Of a stretch of 64,000 bases of DNA, positions 1 through 12,405 are shown one piece after another (within the stretch, counting starts at the first letter, position 1; every line of letters starts with the position of its first letter). The DNA comes from Capitulum mitella (lineage: Eukaryota > Arthropoda > Thecostraca > Pollicipedomorpha > Pollicipedidae), in assembly GCA_030062745.1 (NCBI GenBank), contig CP099843.1, positions 21,550,583 through 21,614,582 of the forward strand, in the 5' to 3' direction. The notes under the pieces were generated by a model. It ran no database searches, had not been told where the DNA came from, and was given only the letters and a program-made list of their open reading frames with translations. Both the position numbers and the translations under genes were made by a program.

Positions 1-3000
1 TAGTGGGCTGTGCTGTATGACGATCAGCGAAGGCTTGCCTTCAGAGGCCGTACCAAATTGGGATGAGTTTTGGTCCTTGCGCAGTTGAATGCAAAGGCGT
101 AGCCAGGATTTCGCCAAGAAGGGGCTCCCGAAACCTAACCCTCGTAAAACTGAAAACCTTAGGGATTTAGGCCAGTATTTTTGAGTTCCAGAGTAATTTG
201 TTGCCACTTTTAGTGGTAAAATACGTTACATAGCCCTGGCCATATGACCTTCCTCATCTTGGCTACGCCTCTGGGAATGTAGAATGTACGAGTCCTCTAT
301 TACAATGCGATTTCTGTGTTCCATAGCTTGTCAGCTATATTTATCTTCTGAGGGATATTTTGCCCAAAAAGGCTTTGATTACTTTCTCCAATGGGAAAAG
401 AAAAGGGCCCCTTTGACTTCGTTGAAAGCTTAAAGCTTCTAACCCAAATATGGTCCCTAAGGCCATAGCGGACCTCCATATTACTATCGGAGACCCATAG
501 GAGACTCTTTGAGGCTATAGGAAGCTCCCTTGAGGCTTTAGGAAGCCCCCTTGATTATATAGCAGGCCCCTTGTGCTATAGGAAGTCTCATTGTGATTTA
601 GGAGGCCCCTGCAAATGATAAGGTCCCTTTTTAATCCATGGAAGTCCACCTCAGCACTTTCTGGTGTAGGCCTCCCTTGGGCTGACGAGGCCCTCCAGGT
701 GAGGAGGTCACCTGAGAAGCCGCCGCCCTCCTTGGCCGACTGCTGGTTACATGCCTGTTCAGGTTACTAATGTGTCCCCAGGCTAGCCATCGAATACTTG
801 GCCTGCGGCTTTGACGGTGAACCGAGACAGTATTTGTGGGATGTTAACCTGCAAAAATTCTTCGAATTGGAACATCAACTCCCGTGTTTTTGAGGTGTGC
901 CATAAATTAGGCAGCAGTTTTTCTGGTCTCTTCGCCTGTAACGGCTGGGGCGCCGGCTGCCCCATCCCAGGCACGGCTAGGGCGAAACGAATCACCTCAC
1001 ATCCCCCTTACAAAACAAAATCATTATCAAGGACTAGCATGAACAGTGGAAGGTCATGTTCTACTGCTCAAAGACCAGGCTAATGCTATTTGGTACCTTC
1101 TTAAATTTTGCTAGCGAGGACTGCCGGCCAAAGTCCAGCTTATCCCAGGGCCTCGTCTAACATGTTAACTGGGGGACCCAGCCCCCACAGTGGAGTCGCT
1201 AGTCCCCTTGTCAGGGCAAAATTGGGTGACGGGGCTGGGGCAATTGGAATGCTTGAAATCATAGAATCTAATAGGTACGCGGTTTTCTGCGGGGACGTAG
1301 CATTTTTTTCAAATGCTAGGTGACTTCAAATTGCCTCGTCCACCTTTTTTTCAGCGACGCTTGTATCACCTGTGGTAGTGTATGGAAACGTTGGTTTGTG
1401 TATGCTAATACGATAAATATGTCAAATAAATATGTATGTTAATTAATATAGGGTTTTTGTGGAGGCAAATTCTTCCAAATGCGAAGTCACTGCAAAATGT
1501 TTCATCTGTCAATTTTTCCTACCTTTGAATCACCGGTGGTAGTGGCTGCAAATGGCATATGCTGATAAGATTTGTCATGCTGCAATAACATCTAAAAGGG
1601 AAAGCCCAAAACACTGAAGCCCAAAAGAGGTTGAACTTTGAGAGGAAAAGGGAGGGGTAGGTAGTAGGTAAAAGGGGAAAAAGGGGTCTAGAAAAAAAAT
1701 TACCCTTTATGCAACCATACCCCGGAAATCAGGACTCTCCAATTTCTAGGTGGTCTACTTCTGCAGAAGTTCTTTTTTACACCATGCGTTTTTGCCTTCA
1801 ATATAACCGCTTTTTACGACTGCTTTCCTCTTCATGAGGTATACACTTGTTTTAACCACACCAACCCAATACAAGTACTTAGAGCTCACTGAACTGTAAA
1901 GTGATATGATATTTGACCCCATATAACTTATAACACCTCTTAGTGCAATTGTTCAGTTATGTTGGTATGAAATCAGCCATTTGATTAGAAGTGCAACCAA
2001 ATTCGTCGGCTGTGTCGTCCGATTACAGGACGTAGTACCGTGTGGTATCAAATGGAAAAATGCTGGTAATATTAACAGGCCAACGAACATGAAACATCGG
2101 ACAAAATAAACTACGACGGGCGTAAGTCTCGACGGGAATATATGGGATTACTGTGAAAAGTAATTATTTGGTCGAACAAAACATGGAATGAAAAAAGATG
2201 GAATGCAAAATGTTGAACAGAAATACTTAAGCAACATAAACATCAACGAGCTGTATACCAATTAATAGACAATTGAAGGACAAAGTATCGGGGTAGAGAT
2301 CAATCTCGCATCGGATAAGCGTTTTCACAGATTTAAGTGAAATGTCGCAAGGCAGCAAGAAGCGTAACAGGATGGGCACGGACACTAACTTCTCCCGAAA
2401 AATGTACGGGGACATCCCAACAAGAACGTCGCGAAAGTTTTCCAGGGTTTACGCATTATTTCCCAAGTGTCTTCGCTGTTTAGCAGAATTCCTTGAAATG
2501 AATATTCCGGTTGTTTCAAGGGGATCCTGAACTGAACCGACCAGACAGGTATCCTGATTGCGCCACTGGACCTGAGGTGTGGCTTCAAGAATACCGACAT
2601 TTCACGTCAAATTGTTGCGGGGATGGAGTCCTCGGCGTCAAAAAATTTCCGTTTCTATATTCCCAGCGGTCTTCTGAGGACAAGCTGTGACCACTATTGC
2701 TGGGATCCTCCGACTGGTAACTACGCATGACAGCGAGCTGGAAAATGTTTTGGCTCAGCGTTTCGGATACAAGAACCGTAGAACATACCAGCAGCCTCCG
2801 GTGACGACCCGCGCTGATTCCTGCATCTGCCAGCAACAGTCATAACTTGGGAAGGTGGAGCGGGGAAATTTCGGACAACCCGGACTTCAATTCCGTCCGT
2901 GATCGCGACAGACGGACGTCTTGGCCACATCGCTGTTTGATCTGGTATGATTTTTATTCTTTGAGTTGTTTAGCTCTTATACCCTGCCCCCTCCATTTTT

Positions 3001-4179
3001 CGTAATGCCGCAGTTGGCCATTCAACACCCGCCCATGCACGATGCCCATCCCTGTTAGGATGATACAGACTATAACCTGGCGACATTTTGTCATCTGGTG
3101 TTTTGTCGTTCTGATATTAATCAACGTTCATATTTTATCAGTTCTATATTTTGCTCCGTCTATTTCTTCATCCATTGTTTTGTTCCGCAACATTTTTCCA
3201 TTTTGATAAATATCGTTATTTGATGTTTATCTATATGCGATATTTTGCCCTGCGATGTGTTCCCACTTGATGTCTGCCTCAGTCGATATTTGTCCTGTTC
3301 GATTTTGCTTTTGACATTTTGTTCTCATTATTTTCGTATTAGATATTACGGCGTTTTTTGTGAGGTAGCCGTGGCATTCATTATAGTTCCGAAGACAAAC
3401 GCGGGCTGGAAACCAATAATGTCCGGTCAAATAGGGTAAACGGATGCAATCATGACATGCTAAGACTTTAGTGTGTTTTGTCAGGAAGTCCGAGAACCTA
3501 CTCTCATGAAACAGGGTTTAAATGCTGCTTCAGACAATTGCCCGTCGAACGGAACCAATTACACTTCAAAAATTGCTGCTAAAATTCGTGTAATGGGCGT
3601 TCGAAATAGGCCTTTCAGGTATGCGTGATTGTATACTGGTGTACACATTACCGCACTCCCTATGTCCTTAATAACACATGAATCAAAAAAAAAAACATGA
3701 AAACGACTTTCTTTTATTGAAATACCGAAATCCGAGAACGAGCACCACGCATGATATCAAACGGCAGTACTTAAGCATCTTGAGCTTGTAGAGAGCGACC
3801 GTGTGTTACAATGGGAGGTGCTGGTCTGTAACGGATGTTAAAAAAGTGACGAAAACCGACTTCATTCACCGTCCGTCGCTCAGCAGCCCGCAAACGAAAA
3901 CGATCAGCGTCATGCTCCAGACTGGCACTGGCGTTGACGTTGTTGGCCGGCTGCTATAGACATCCGCTGTGATGAGGCACAGTACAAAAATGTTACCTCT
4001 TCAAAACAGAAATCATACGCGTCTAGAGGCCAACTCCAAGGCCAAAGCGAACGATGTCATGTTTCACCGACGAACCTAATGGAAAAGTAGATCTGCTAAT
4101 CTTGCCACATTGCCTCACCGTTCACCCGCAAATGTCAAAAGTGTGCGACCTTTGCCCCTTACCCACATCAGTACAGGGA
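1..4179. other. Gene-free region
   Basis: No conserved coding segment found on either strand. At 440-640 there is a degenerate array with about 30 bp period (GAGGCTATAGGAAGCTCCCTT and variants). Open frames at 2.2-2.9 kb are short and match no family I know. Confidence 0.5.
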
Positions 4180-5834
4180 AGACAAGCCCACTGCTCACAT
4201 GTGCCCACTGAATCCATGGATTGCATGATAGTCTACCGCATGCCACACACAAAGCAATTGCAGTCATTATCTTTCGGCGTTTTGACTTCTTCCCGGCTTT
4301 GTCTGCACTTTTTTGCGTTTCCCGCTGTGTTCACACCAGCTTTCCTTGTTTGGGGCTGTGTCGGCAGTCCGCTCAGTCCAGGTATCGGGTCTGGTTCACT
4401 GTTCTTCGCATCTGCCGTTGTGAACAGTACATTGCGGATCAGCACGGCTTTTTTGTTCACCGCGTCTTCCTCTGGCCTCTTAGCTCGTACAGACTGGGTA
4501 CTGGGGAGGACCTACTTCTTGGAAGGACCTCGGGTTGCCAACTACGTCTTCGTCTTCCTCGGTTTCTTCTTCGTCGTGTGGTGTCGGGCGGAGAACGATC
4601 AGCGTCATGCCCGCGCTGGCACTGGCGTTGACGTTGTTGCTGGCCGGCTGAAGTCCGACTGAGGATATGTGTGCTCATAGGCAGCTCCCAGAGGCCTGTT
4701 GCTCGCCTCTGACGGTGTGAACGCCGCATAATCCAGTGCAGCCATGTTTGGGGGAAAAATTCCACAACTTTTGAAGCTGTTCTCCAGAGTGCCCGCCTTT
4801 GCGGTTTGCTGGTTAGGCGGCCGTCAGAATTCAACCAAATTCGGTTCCTTTGTATATGTTCTTTCTTGGGCCCAGGTTTATGAACTTGCTGGCCTCTGCG
4901 TCATACTCAGTCTTGAATGGCTTGAAGTACCATTTGTCGAAGGGCTGAAGCTCGTGGGTCGTGTTTGACGGCATGGATATGATTTCAGTCCCATACTTCT
5001 CCGCCCTCTCAGTTACTTCGAGATTGACATGGTTGCGATGCCCATCGACGATCAGAAGACATCTGCCGGGGGAACGGTGACGCTGAAAGTGATCCAGCCA
5101 GTACAGAAACATTTCTTGTCGAAGTAGCCGGTCTGAGACATCACCACTCGTGCACCAGCGGGAAGGTTTTTGCGGAAGTGTGGCTACATCCTGACTCCTT
5201 TGTATACCACGAACCGACTGCGCTACCAGCACACATGACCGAAACGGTCGCTGCCTTCTCAGACGGCACTTGCTGGTGGCCCTCTTGCGGCAAACACTTT
5301 GGGCATCGTGCCCGGCGTCAGCTGAACGCCGGTGTCGTGTGCGCTGAAAACCAGCTCTGGCCGGTCTTTGACGCCGATTCCTGTCATGACGTCAGTCAGG
5401 AGACCAATGTAGTCCTTCACCAACGCCCTGTTCAGTTTCTGACAGCGCGTGAAGTTCAGTTTTCCCGACTAGCGAATTCTGATGTCGTGCTTCCTCCTCA
5501 TATAGCCCTCGAGCCACCGTCTTCCGGCCGATCCATTGAACCGTGAGCGGATCCCGTTGTTCTCGACATATTCATACGCCAGCCGTTTCATTTCGTCCCG
5601 GTCGAGGCCAAACCCAACCCTCGACAGCCTCTTCGGCCTCTCAGTCAACTGGATCTCCTGATCCGCAGTGAAGACCGACGGGCGGCCCCGCGTCTCCCGA
5701 ACGTTCCGTGTCCGTTTGGCCCTAATCGTTCTGATGGGAGCGTTGAGCTCCTTACTGGCATGGCGAAGGCTCATCTTCTCTCGTACCTCTTCGACCGTCC
5801 TCAGCATGCCCTTCTGCGTGTTTCGCCTCGGCAT
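4180..5834 (-). pseudogene. Pogo/Tigger-like (DDE_1) transposase relic
   Basis: Read from 5834 leftwards, a psq/CENP-B-type DNA-binding region is visible (RTVEEVREKMSLRHASKELN; GRPSVFTADQE; GSAGRRWLEGYMRRKH). A spacer follows (KLNFTRCQKLNRALVKDYI; VFSAHDTGVQLTPG), then a DDE segment (LLIVDGHRNHVN; SMPSNTTHELQPFDKWYFKP). Near 4230 a remnant of a C-terminal Cys-rich finger (DNDCNCFVCG, stop, then CEQWAC) can be read. At least three stops or frameshifts break it, so it is inactive. Known members cut and paste at TA sites; I did not resolve its terminal repeats. Confidence 0.8.
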
Positions 5835-7979
5835 GATAGACTGGGAAGTAGAGGAAAATTAAAAATATCTAAAGTTTGCTTGTTTTTTAACGAACGGTGA
5901 GAATGAGGCAGGACAATGCACGTTACCGTATTGCAAGCCGGCACAACGTTACAGGGTGCAGATCAACACGTAGGTATACCGCGTTGCAATGATACCTTTG
6001 ATCCCTACAGCATCCCAATATCTGCCTATTTATGACCAGCAATACCTAAATAAATACACCGGACACTTCACGGATTTAATAGAATTCCGGATTTGCTTGG
6101 ACATAAACATGACCGAGGCCGGCAACTACGGTCTATGCCACACCTGATATGCAGCAGCCCATTTTCCCAAATGTCATATGGAACCACGAAACCACTGTAA
6201 AAAAAAACACCTTGCACACTACATCAGTCACGTTTCTGTGAAAAAAATTAAGCAAAAGCCAATTAAAAGAGGCATAACACCTAAAAACTCCCCGCGCCCC
6301 ACGCCCCTCCGCGTCTTGCCACATTCTTCAGAAAGAACAACGCCTGTGACATTTGCTTCGTTCATGGCGCCAGACAATTTGGGCTACTAAATAAAGGCAT
6401 TTTTGTGAAGCGTGTGTATGTTTAGAAGCCATGCGCAAATCCATCCTGTTACCCTACATATATTAATCGCATGCGACATGAAAGAAATGTTGAGCAATTT
6501 AATCATTGTTTTATCGTAACCATTGCTGATTTTTCTGTAATTCTTCTGACACCGCTTAGTTCAGTTTATTGGTCATGACGCGGAACGTAGATGTGTACCG
6601 TCTTTTCCTTGGAAGTACCTTTCTTTCGACCAGTGTCTTATCCTTCCGATTTTTAATTTCCCTGCAATTGTTCTAATGCTGCACATGTATTTTTAGTTGT
6701 CATGACGCGGAATGTGGATGTCTGTAGTCTGTTTCTCGCAACTGGCAGTGTTTCGTAATCTTTGTATCTCACAATGCCATCATTTCAAGACGTCCCGATC
6801 TCTTACGAAGCCGCCTGTACTCTCACAACTATTCACATATTTTCTCGCAGACGCCAGTGGCTGAGGAAGTTAGGAACACCCTTATGGGCATAGTCCCGTC
6901 TCGATAGCCACGATGAATGCAAATATACCATAGGAAAGGCAGTGGGCTTTATGTTACATATTGAAGGAGACTGTTATGTTATTATATGTAATATGTTGTT
7001 ATATGTTATTATATTATATGTATATGTTTTATGTTACATATTGTCGATGACGATCCTGTCCGGAATTTCACAGCCTGTGTTCGAAACGTGGTCGCTACAC
7101 ATTACAATGATCACAGCGTTCATACAATGGAGCAAAAAAGATTTTACGAACCCATGTGTACGGTAGGAATGACACCAGAAGACTTAAATCGTAACTGTGA
7201 ATCATTCAGGTGTTCCGAGCGCGTGCCCCAGAAACACGACCAGTGAAGCCCCAAACCAAGTCAAGAACAGGACGCATTTCCCCGGGTTTTACGGAAGTTA
7301 ACTTCATGATTACAATATTACGTGAAAAAGTCGTGGCAAAATGAGCCCGATGAACTCGCGCACGGTGATTGGGAACGGTTTTGGGAGCAAATCATATCGT
7401 GTTCAATGATATTACTGTGCAATATCCCTTGCTTCATGTCGCATGCGGTTATCAAATTCATTATGTAGCAGCGCATTCTTACCCAGTCCACGTTTGCCTT
7501 CGGACATGCTTAACGATATGTTCCAACGGACTTGGCTCTGCTACTACAAAAACGTCTTGATACATCTGTGACCCCAAAAACGCACCTTAGGGTCAATTAC
7601 GCTCTCTGGGGCAAAATGCAAGGCCAACTTTGAACCGGCGGTAGTCAAAACATAGGTTTGGTATGGTTTAAAGGAGGTCACGGCTATCGTTTTCAAGGCA
7701 TAAATGCATGGTTCAAAAAAGTCCAGCTCCGAGTAGCGAACCTCTGTAACAAATAGCAAAAATCTTGCCCCCATGGGCTACATTAAGATGCAGGCGAATT
7801 TTTCGTGGATTCATTTTTAACCACCGTAGTAGATAGGTGTGACTGGAATACCAGGTTGGAAGGTCTGCTCCTCCCACTCAAAATCGCTTGGAAGAGACCC
7901 TGGATAATCCCATAGGTGATTGTGCGATATGCACGGAAACACGACCTGCCATACGGGCCATGTGTTATCCTGTTCATTT
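5835..7979. other. Gene-free region
   Basis: Nothing recognised apart from AT-rich simple sequence at 6970-7040 (TATATGTTATTATAT units). Confidence 0.5.
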
Positions 7980-8530
7980 TCATCGTTATCCCGCGCCCTG
8001 GCAGTCGGCTCCATGCACGACCGACTAAGGGGTTGTTGACGACCCTCCCCCTGTACCTCGCGAGCGGTTGGTCACGCGATAAAAGTAAGCGTACGTTGGA
8101 ATGCTTGTAACAGTACAGCTCAAAAGTGGCGTCATTTTTTTACTTTTAGGTAATATGTGAGCCATTTACGCCACACATATTTCTTCTCAAGAAACTACAT
8201 GGACCTAAGGAACGTCCTGGGTCTCAAGGGCTGGTATTAATAAAACATACGTAAAGGCACCAACAAATGGGTAAAAGTCCGCAGATGCCGATGTACGTTC
8301 AATTTCTTTGATTTCTTGAATATTTACGCGGGAACGTTGAGTTAGGCAGTGATAATTCTCTGCGCCGCAACATCGGGGTGGGGGCGCCGAAAGCGAGCGC
8401 CGGATGGAATTAACGGGAACATATTTTAGCGTTCCTTTATTTTGATGAAATGAGCTCATTTCGTATTTCTTTAGGCTAGTAGTTCGTGTTATGGTTTTCC
8501 ATGTCTTCGTTAACAGTTCGTGAATTATTA
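7980..8530 (+). repeat. Dispersed unclassified repeat, copy 1
   Basis: Collinear with 47730-48250: GAGCCATTTACGCC, TTCTTCTCA, TCAAGGGCTG, GTAAAGGCAC, GTCCGCAGATGCCGAT, GAATTAACGGGAAC, TTTTAGCGTT. No coding potential or terminal repeats seen. Confidence 0.7.
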
Positions 8531-9410
8531 AGCTACACAAGATTTGGCGAAACTTTATTCACGCAACCCCGTTCGCTTTAAACATGACAATTTTTAAGCT
8601 TTTTGAACTTTTCACCGCCATCGCGGGGTGAGGTTGTGGGCAGCGACTTTCGTAACCATCGGTTGGGAGGCATTCGTACCTTCGTCTTCTAAAATTAATA
8701 TGCGACACTAGGTGTCCCAGAAAAAAAAATATCCATACTTACGGTACTACGGTGAGATTCCAACACAGTCCTCACGAAAATAGATTGCGAGAACTGATTA
8801 GAAATGGGCTTCGGCTCTCATCGAAACACATAATGATTAATATTTTTACATTAACTCTGCCAAGTCCGTGGCTTTTATTACCGCGTGCAAGGAGCCTCAT
8901 CTGTTGCAAATGTGATACGCAAAAGTAAACGTTCGTTTGACTATGCCCGATCAATGAATGGATGCTGCCATTCATCGCCAGCCGTGTCAAATATTCTTTA
9001 TGTGTTCTTCGTGTGAATATGTGTGCTTAGCCGATGGTTGCAAAATAAAGAACGGCGGTTAATTATCTACACCGTCATCTCTTGAATAATGTTTCCAAAA
9101 CCATTCTTTCGACTCCTTCCTTTTTCTTTTTCCTGTCTCCTTCCCTCTTCGACGATGTTCATTGTCGGAGACAGTGAGCCAATGCTATTAATGCCTAAAG
9201 CTTATAGATATACCAGGAAAACTGATTTTGCTATACCATTTGTAAGATGTTTTTGATCTTGCACTTTCCCTATATTTTTGTCAATCCCAGTAAAAATAAT
9301 TGGTTTCAAATTAACAATGTATATCTTCGAGACAAATCTGATACGTATGTCACCGCAAGCTTGTTTTGTGTGATACGTATGTTATTCCCGGGGGAATATC
9401 TGGCTTCACG

Positions 9411-10609
9411 TTAACCTTATTTCAAGCAGGAGAGGGGACTGAATACACACCCTCGGGTTTTTTGCTTGCCAATTCCAGGGTTTTTTGACGCAGCTTCACA
9501 AAACTCGAGGACTTCCCTAGCTATTCTTTCTACGTATTGCAACAAGATTTCGAATTTTTTCTGCTCAGGGGCGGAGCCAGGCAACATTTTTGGGAGGCAC
9601 CTAAAGCCATTGTTGGCCCTGTTGAGGATAAAAGAAAAATGTCTGCCAAAAATAGAGTTTTTAGGATAATACTTGAAACTTTATATGAATGTATAGGTAA
9701 GTAGCTGGGTAAGATACATATACAGATTTATTCACCTGAGGTTACTTCACAAGGTCAGGTTTAGGTCAAAAGTCATAATATGGTTTTATAGCAAAAATTT
9801 GGGCGCTGTTTTGTCAAATGCCAACCCCGGAATGTATATCGGGTAGAAGGATACCATCTACTTGTGTACCAAGTTTAGATCGGGTCACGGACCTATGACC
9901 TAAGAGGTCAGTGCGCGTACCCTATATCACAACAGACGGAAGATGGAATTTCAGAAACAGAATGAATGCAAATGACTGGAAACGTTTACAGATAATATTA
10001 CATGCACAATAGATCATTTTAAGCGGCACTATGGTCATTAGAGGTCATTCAAGGTCAAAGGTCGTAAGTTGGCCTGAAGAATATGTGACTATGACAGTTC
10101 CCCATTTTTCATGTCCCTGGCACCGTTTATCCTAACATTTTACTAACACTGTAATATGATTTGCATTTCTTGAGCATAACATGACTAGCAGAAGTTAAAA
10201 AGTGTTTTAACTTTTTCTTAAATCATTTTTGAAAAACCAATCCTATTTTCGAAACCCTGTCAGCTCCTATAAATTGTCTCAAAATTTCAAATGTATGGAC
10301 TAAAGGTAAAATTCCCATCCATAATCTCTCGATTCATGCCAATTTCATCAAAATCGGTTGGTAATTAACAGTTATAACCAGTCGAAAAATTTTCCCCGTT
10401 TTGATTTTTTTGCCCCCCTGTATCCACACCTTTCAAAATTTTGGAACGTTCTTTACATAAAAATGTAGTTTACGTCATGGCAAATCGATTGCCGTTTGTT
10501 GCGATGAAATCGGATGTGTAGTTCTCGACATCTCAGGAGGGACCGAATCCGCCCCCTCCCCCCTGCCGGGAATCGGCCATACCGTCCAGCCCTCCGGGAA
10601 TAGGGTTAA
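9411..10609 (+). mobile_element. TTAA-bounded piggyBac-like MITE, copy A (eroded left end)
   Basis: The left edge TTAACCTTATTTC is a decayed form of the family end TTAACCCTATTCCCGG. The right end CCGGGAATAGGGTTAA is intact. The interior shares all family landmarks (GGGGCGGAGCCAGGCAAC, GTCCCTGGCACCG, GGCAAATCGATTGCCG) with the other copies. No coding capacity seen. Confidence 0.8.
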
Positions 10610-10887
10610 GGGTGTCTTCAAGATAAATTTGATACGTGAGTCAACTCATGGCGGGTGGTCCTTTTTATTTGGTTCGAGAGGTGTGATAGGGTGATGTCAG
10701 GGACCGGAGTTCATGCCAAGCTGAGCTTGTTGTAAAGATTCCGACCCCTACACCCCAGTCGCGCAGTTCCAGGTAATGGCTGATTATGTGGCAAAAGCTC
10801 AACGTTTCCCCAAGGATGCGTCACGACCGTGTGGTATTCGGTTTGACGCCATGTTGGCCGGCTGCTAGCTGACCCGCGGACCAGATA

Positions 10888-10960
10888 TCGAGCGCCGGGG
10901 CGACTCGAACCCGTCTTGCCAGGACTGGGAGACCAACTTTACGCTAAGAAATGAGCTCTC
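10888..10960 (-). repeat. tRNA-like sequence, probably SINE or pseudo-tRNA
   Basis: The minus strand reads TTAGCGTAAAGTTGGT, then CCCAGTCCTGGCAAG, then GGGTTCGAGTCGCCCC, which is a good B box. The acceptor and D stems do not pair well. Confidence 0.4.
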
Positions 10961-12228
10961 GATCACGGTTCGCATCTCGGCTGCGAAGAAACTGCAGTTA
11001 ATATGACACTGGTCCGACACTGACTCGCAGTAACGGCTACTTATGTCTGTACCTATGCATTGCCATCATATGCATGGGTGTGTTCGGGCCCCTTGTTTCA
11101 CGATTCCACGATATCACGAAAAGAAACAAAATGGGACCCCAAGAAAGGTACTTTCAAAAAGACAAAGTTTCCGACTACTAGCTATTGCTTCAACCATACA
11201 AATAGACGCCTTTCGTAAGAAAAATAAAGATTAAAAGAAAATGAAAGAAAGGAGCTCTAGCTATAGGCTGTAAGGGAGATAAATCTATCGCAAAGGTCTA
11301 TGTAATTGTAACAATGCTGTAAACGATAAGAGACTGTAAATTGTAACTCTGCTCTTGTGCAAGTAACTCTAGTTGGCCGCTTGTCATCAACAAAACATGT
11401 GTCTTGTTCAAAATGATTTCGTGCACCATATGTGATACATTCTGCGGTTTTCGCTATGCATGTTACCTTACTATTGCTTTAAGACAAATCTCCCACAGAC
11501 ACAGACATAATCAGAAAACCGCGGCTGCACTTATGGCTATAACTAGCGGTAGTTTTCACAGTTATGGTCACGGTTTTCATGAAAAGTCTTTGTTCCTGCA
11601 TCCGGTAGCTTTTAATCACTGGAGTACCTGATGTCTCTACTTGACGATAGAATTTTTCATGCTCGAAGACAAATCTGAAACGAAATTTTGGCATTCCTAA
11701 CCACAAGAAATATCTGTGGTAAAAGAAACGAAAGCAAACAGTTGAACTTTGTAACCAAGAAACAACGAAGTAAAGATCGAAAGACGGCATACTAAGTATA
11801 ATGTTGTTGATTTGATTAGGTCTGCTGTTATGCGAAAGCTTTGTAAATGTACTTTGTGAGCAGAGAGCATTTGACAGGCAAAGACTACTGCCATCTAGTA
11901 CAGAATGAAGAAGTGGAGCGAGATGGGAAACATAGTTTGGCATCACCCCTGCAGTTTTTGTTTGTCTTTCATCTCTCGCCGGTACAGGGGATTAGTACAA
12001 TCCCACCTGTGTTGATGACGCAAATGCAGCACAAATAATTCCGAAATTTAACATTAGGCCTATCGCAGCACATGGAAAGAAACATGCAGCTAAAATGCTG
12101 ATGGCAGTACCAATAAGATGGCTGATCTTCCACCCCAGTACAACACTCAGGTTTTTTCAGAAGTTGGCACCCATAGTCTATTCCTTTTCCATTGCTTTGA
12201 AGTTCTGCCTAGCTGATTTTCTTATCTC

Positions 12229-12405
12229 TTACGTATTCCTCAAAATTTCATGCCAATGCCTTCGCAGGTCACTAACCGATGACCTCTTTCTGAAAAACAT
12301 GCCATTGAGAGTCTTGATACGACAACGGTGCTCATCGTCCTGCAAACGTTTCAAATATTTTACGATGCTACGTCTTCCTCGGTCTTGTGTACGGGAGTCG
12401 GCCAT
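12229..12405 (-). pseudogene. Possible small remnant resembling a BED-type finger peptide
   Basis: 58 codons starting MADSRTQDRGRRSIVKYLKR and including SDLRRHWHEIL. The LRRHxxxxL pattern recalls BED fingers of hAT transposases or host factors, but a full Cys/His set is missing. May be chance. Confidence 0.15.

Noticed and set aside
4054-4662. 202-codon plus-strand frame
   Set aside because: Opposite strand of the pogo-like transposase relic, whose C-terminal pieces are recognisable on minus; no motif in the plus frame.
10888-10992. Functional tRNA gene on the minus strand
   Set aside because: A good B box, but the stems do not pair into a cloverleaf; treated as SINE or pseudo-tRNA.
11479-11946. 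155-codon minus-strand frame
   Set aside because: No recognisable domain and no supporting splice or codon signal; AT-rich chance frame.
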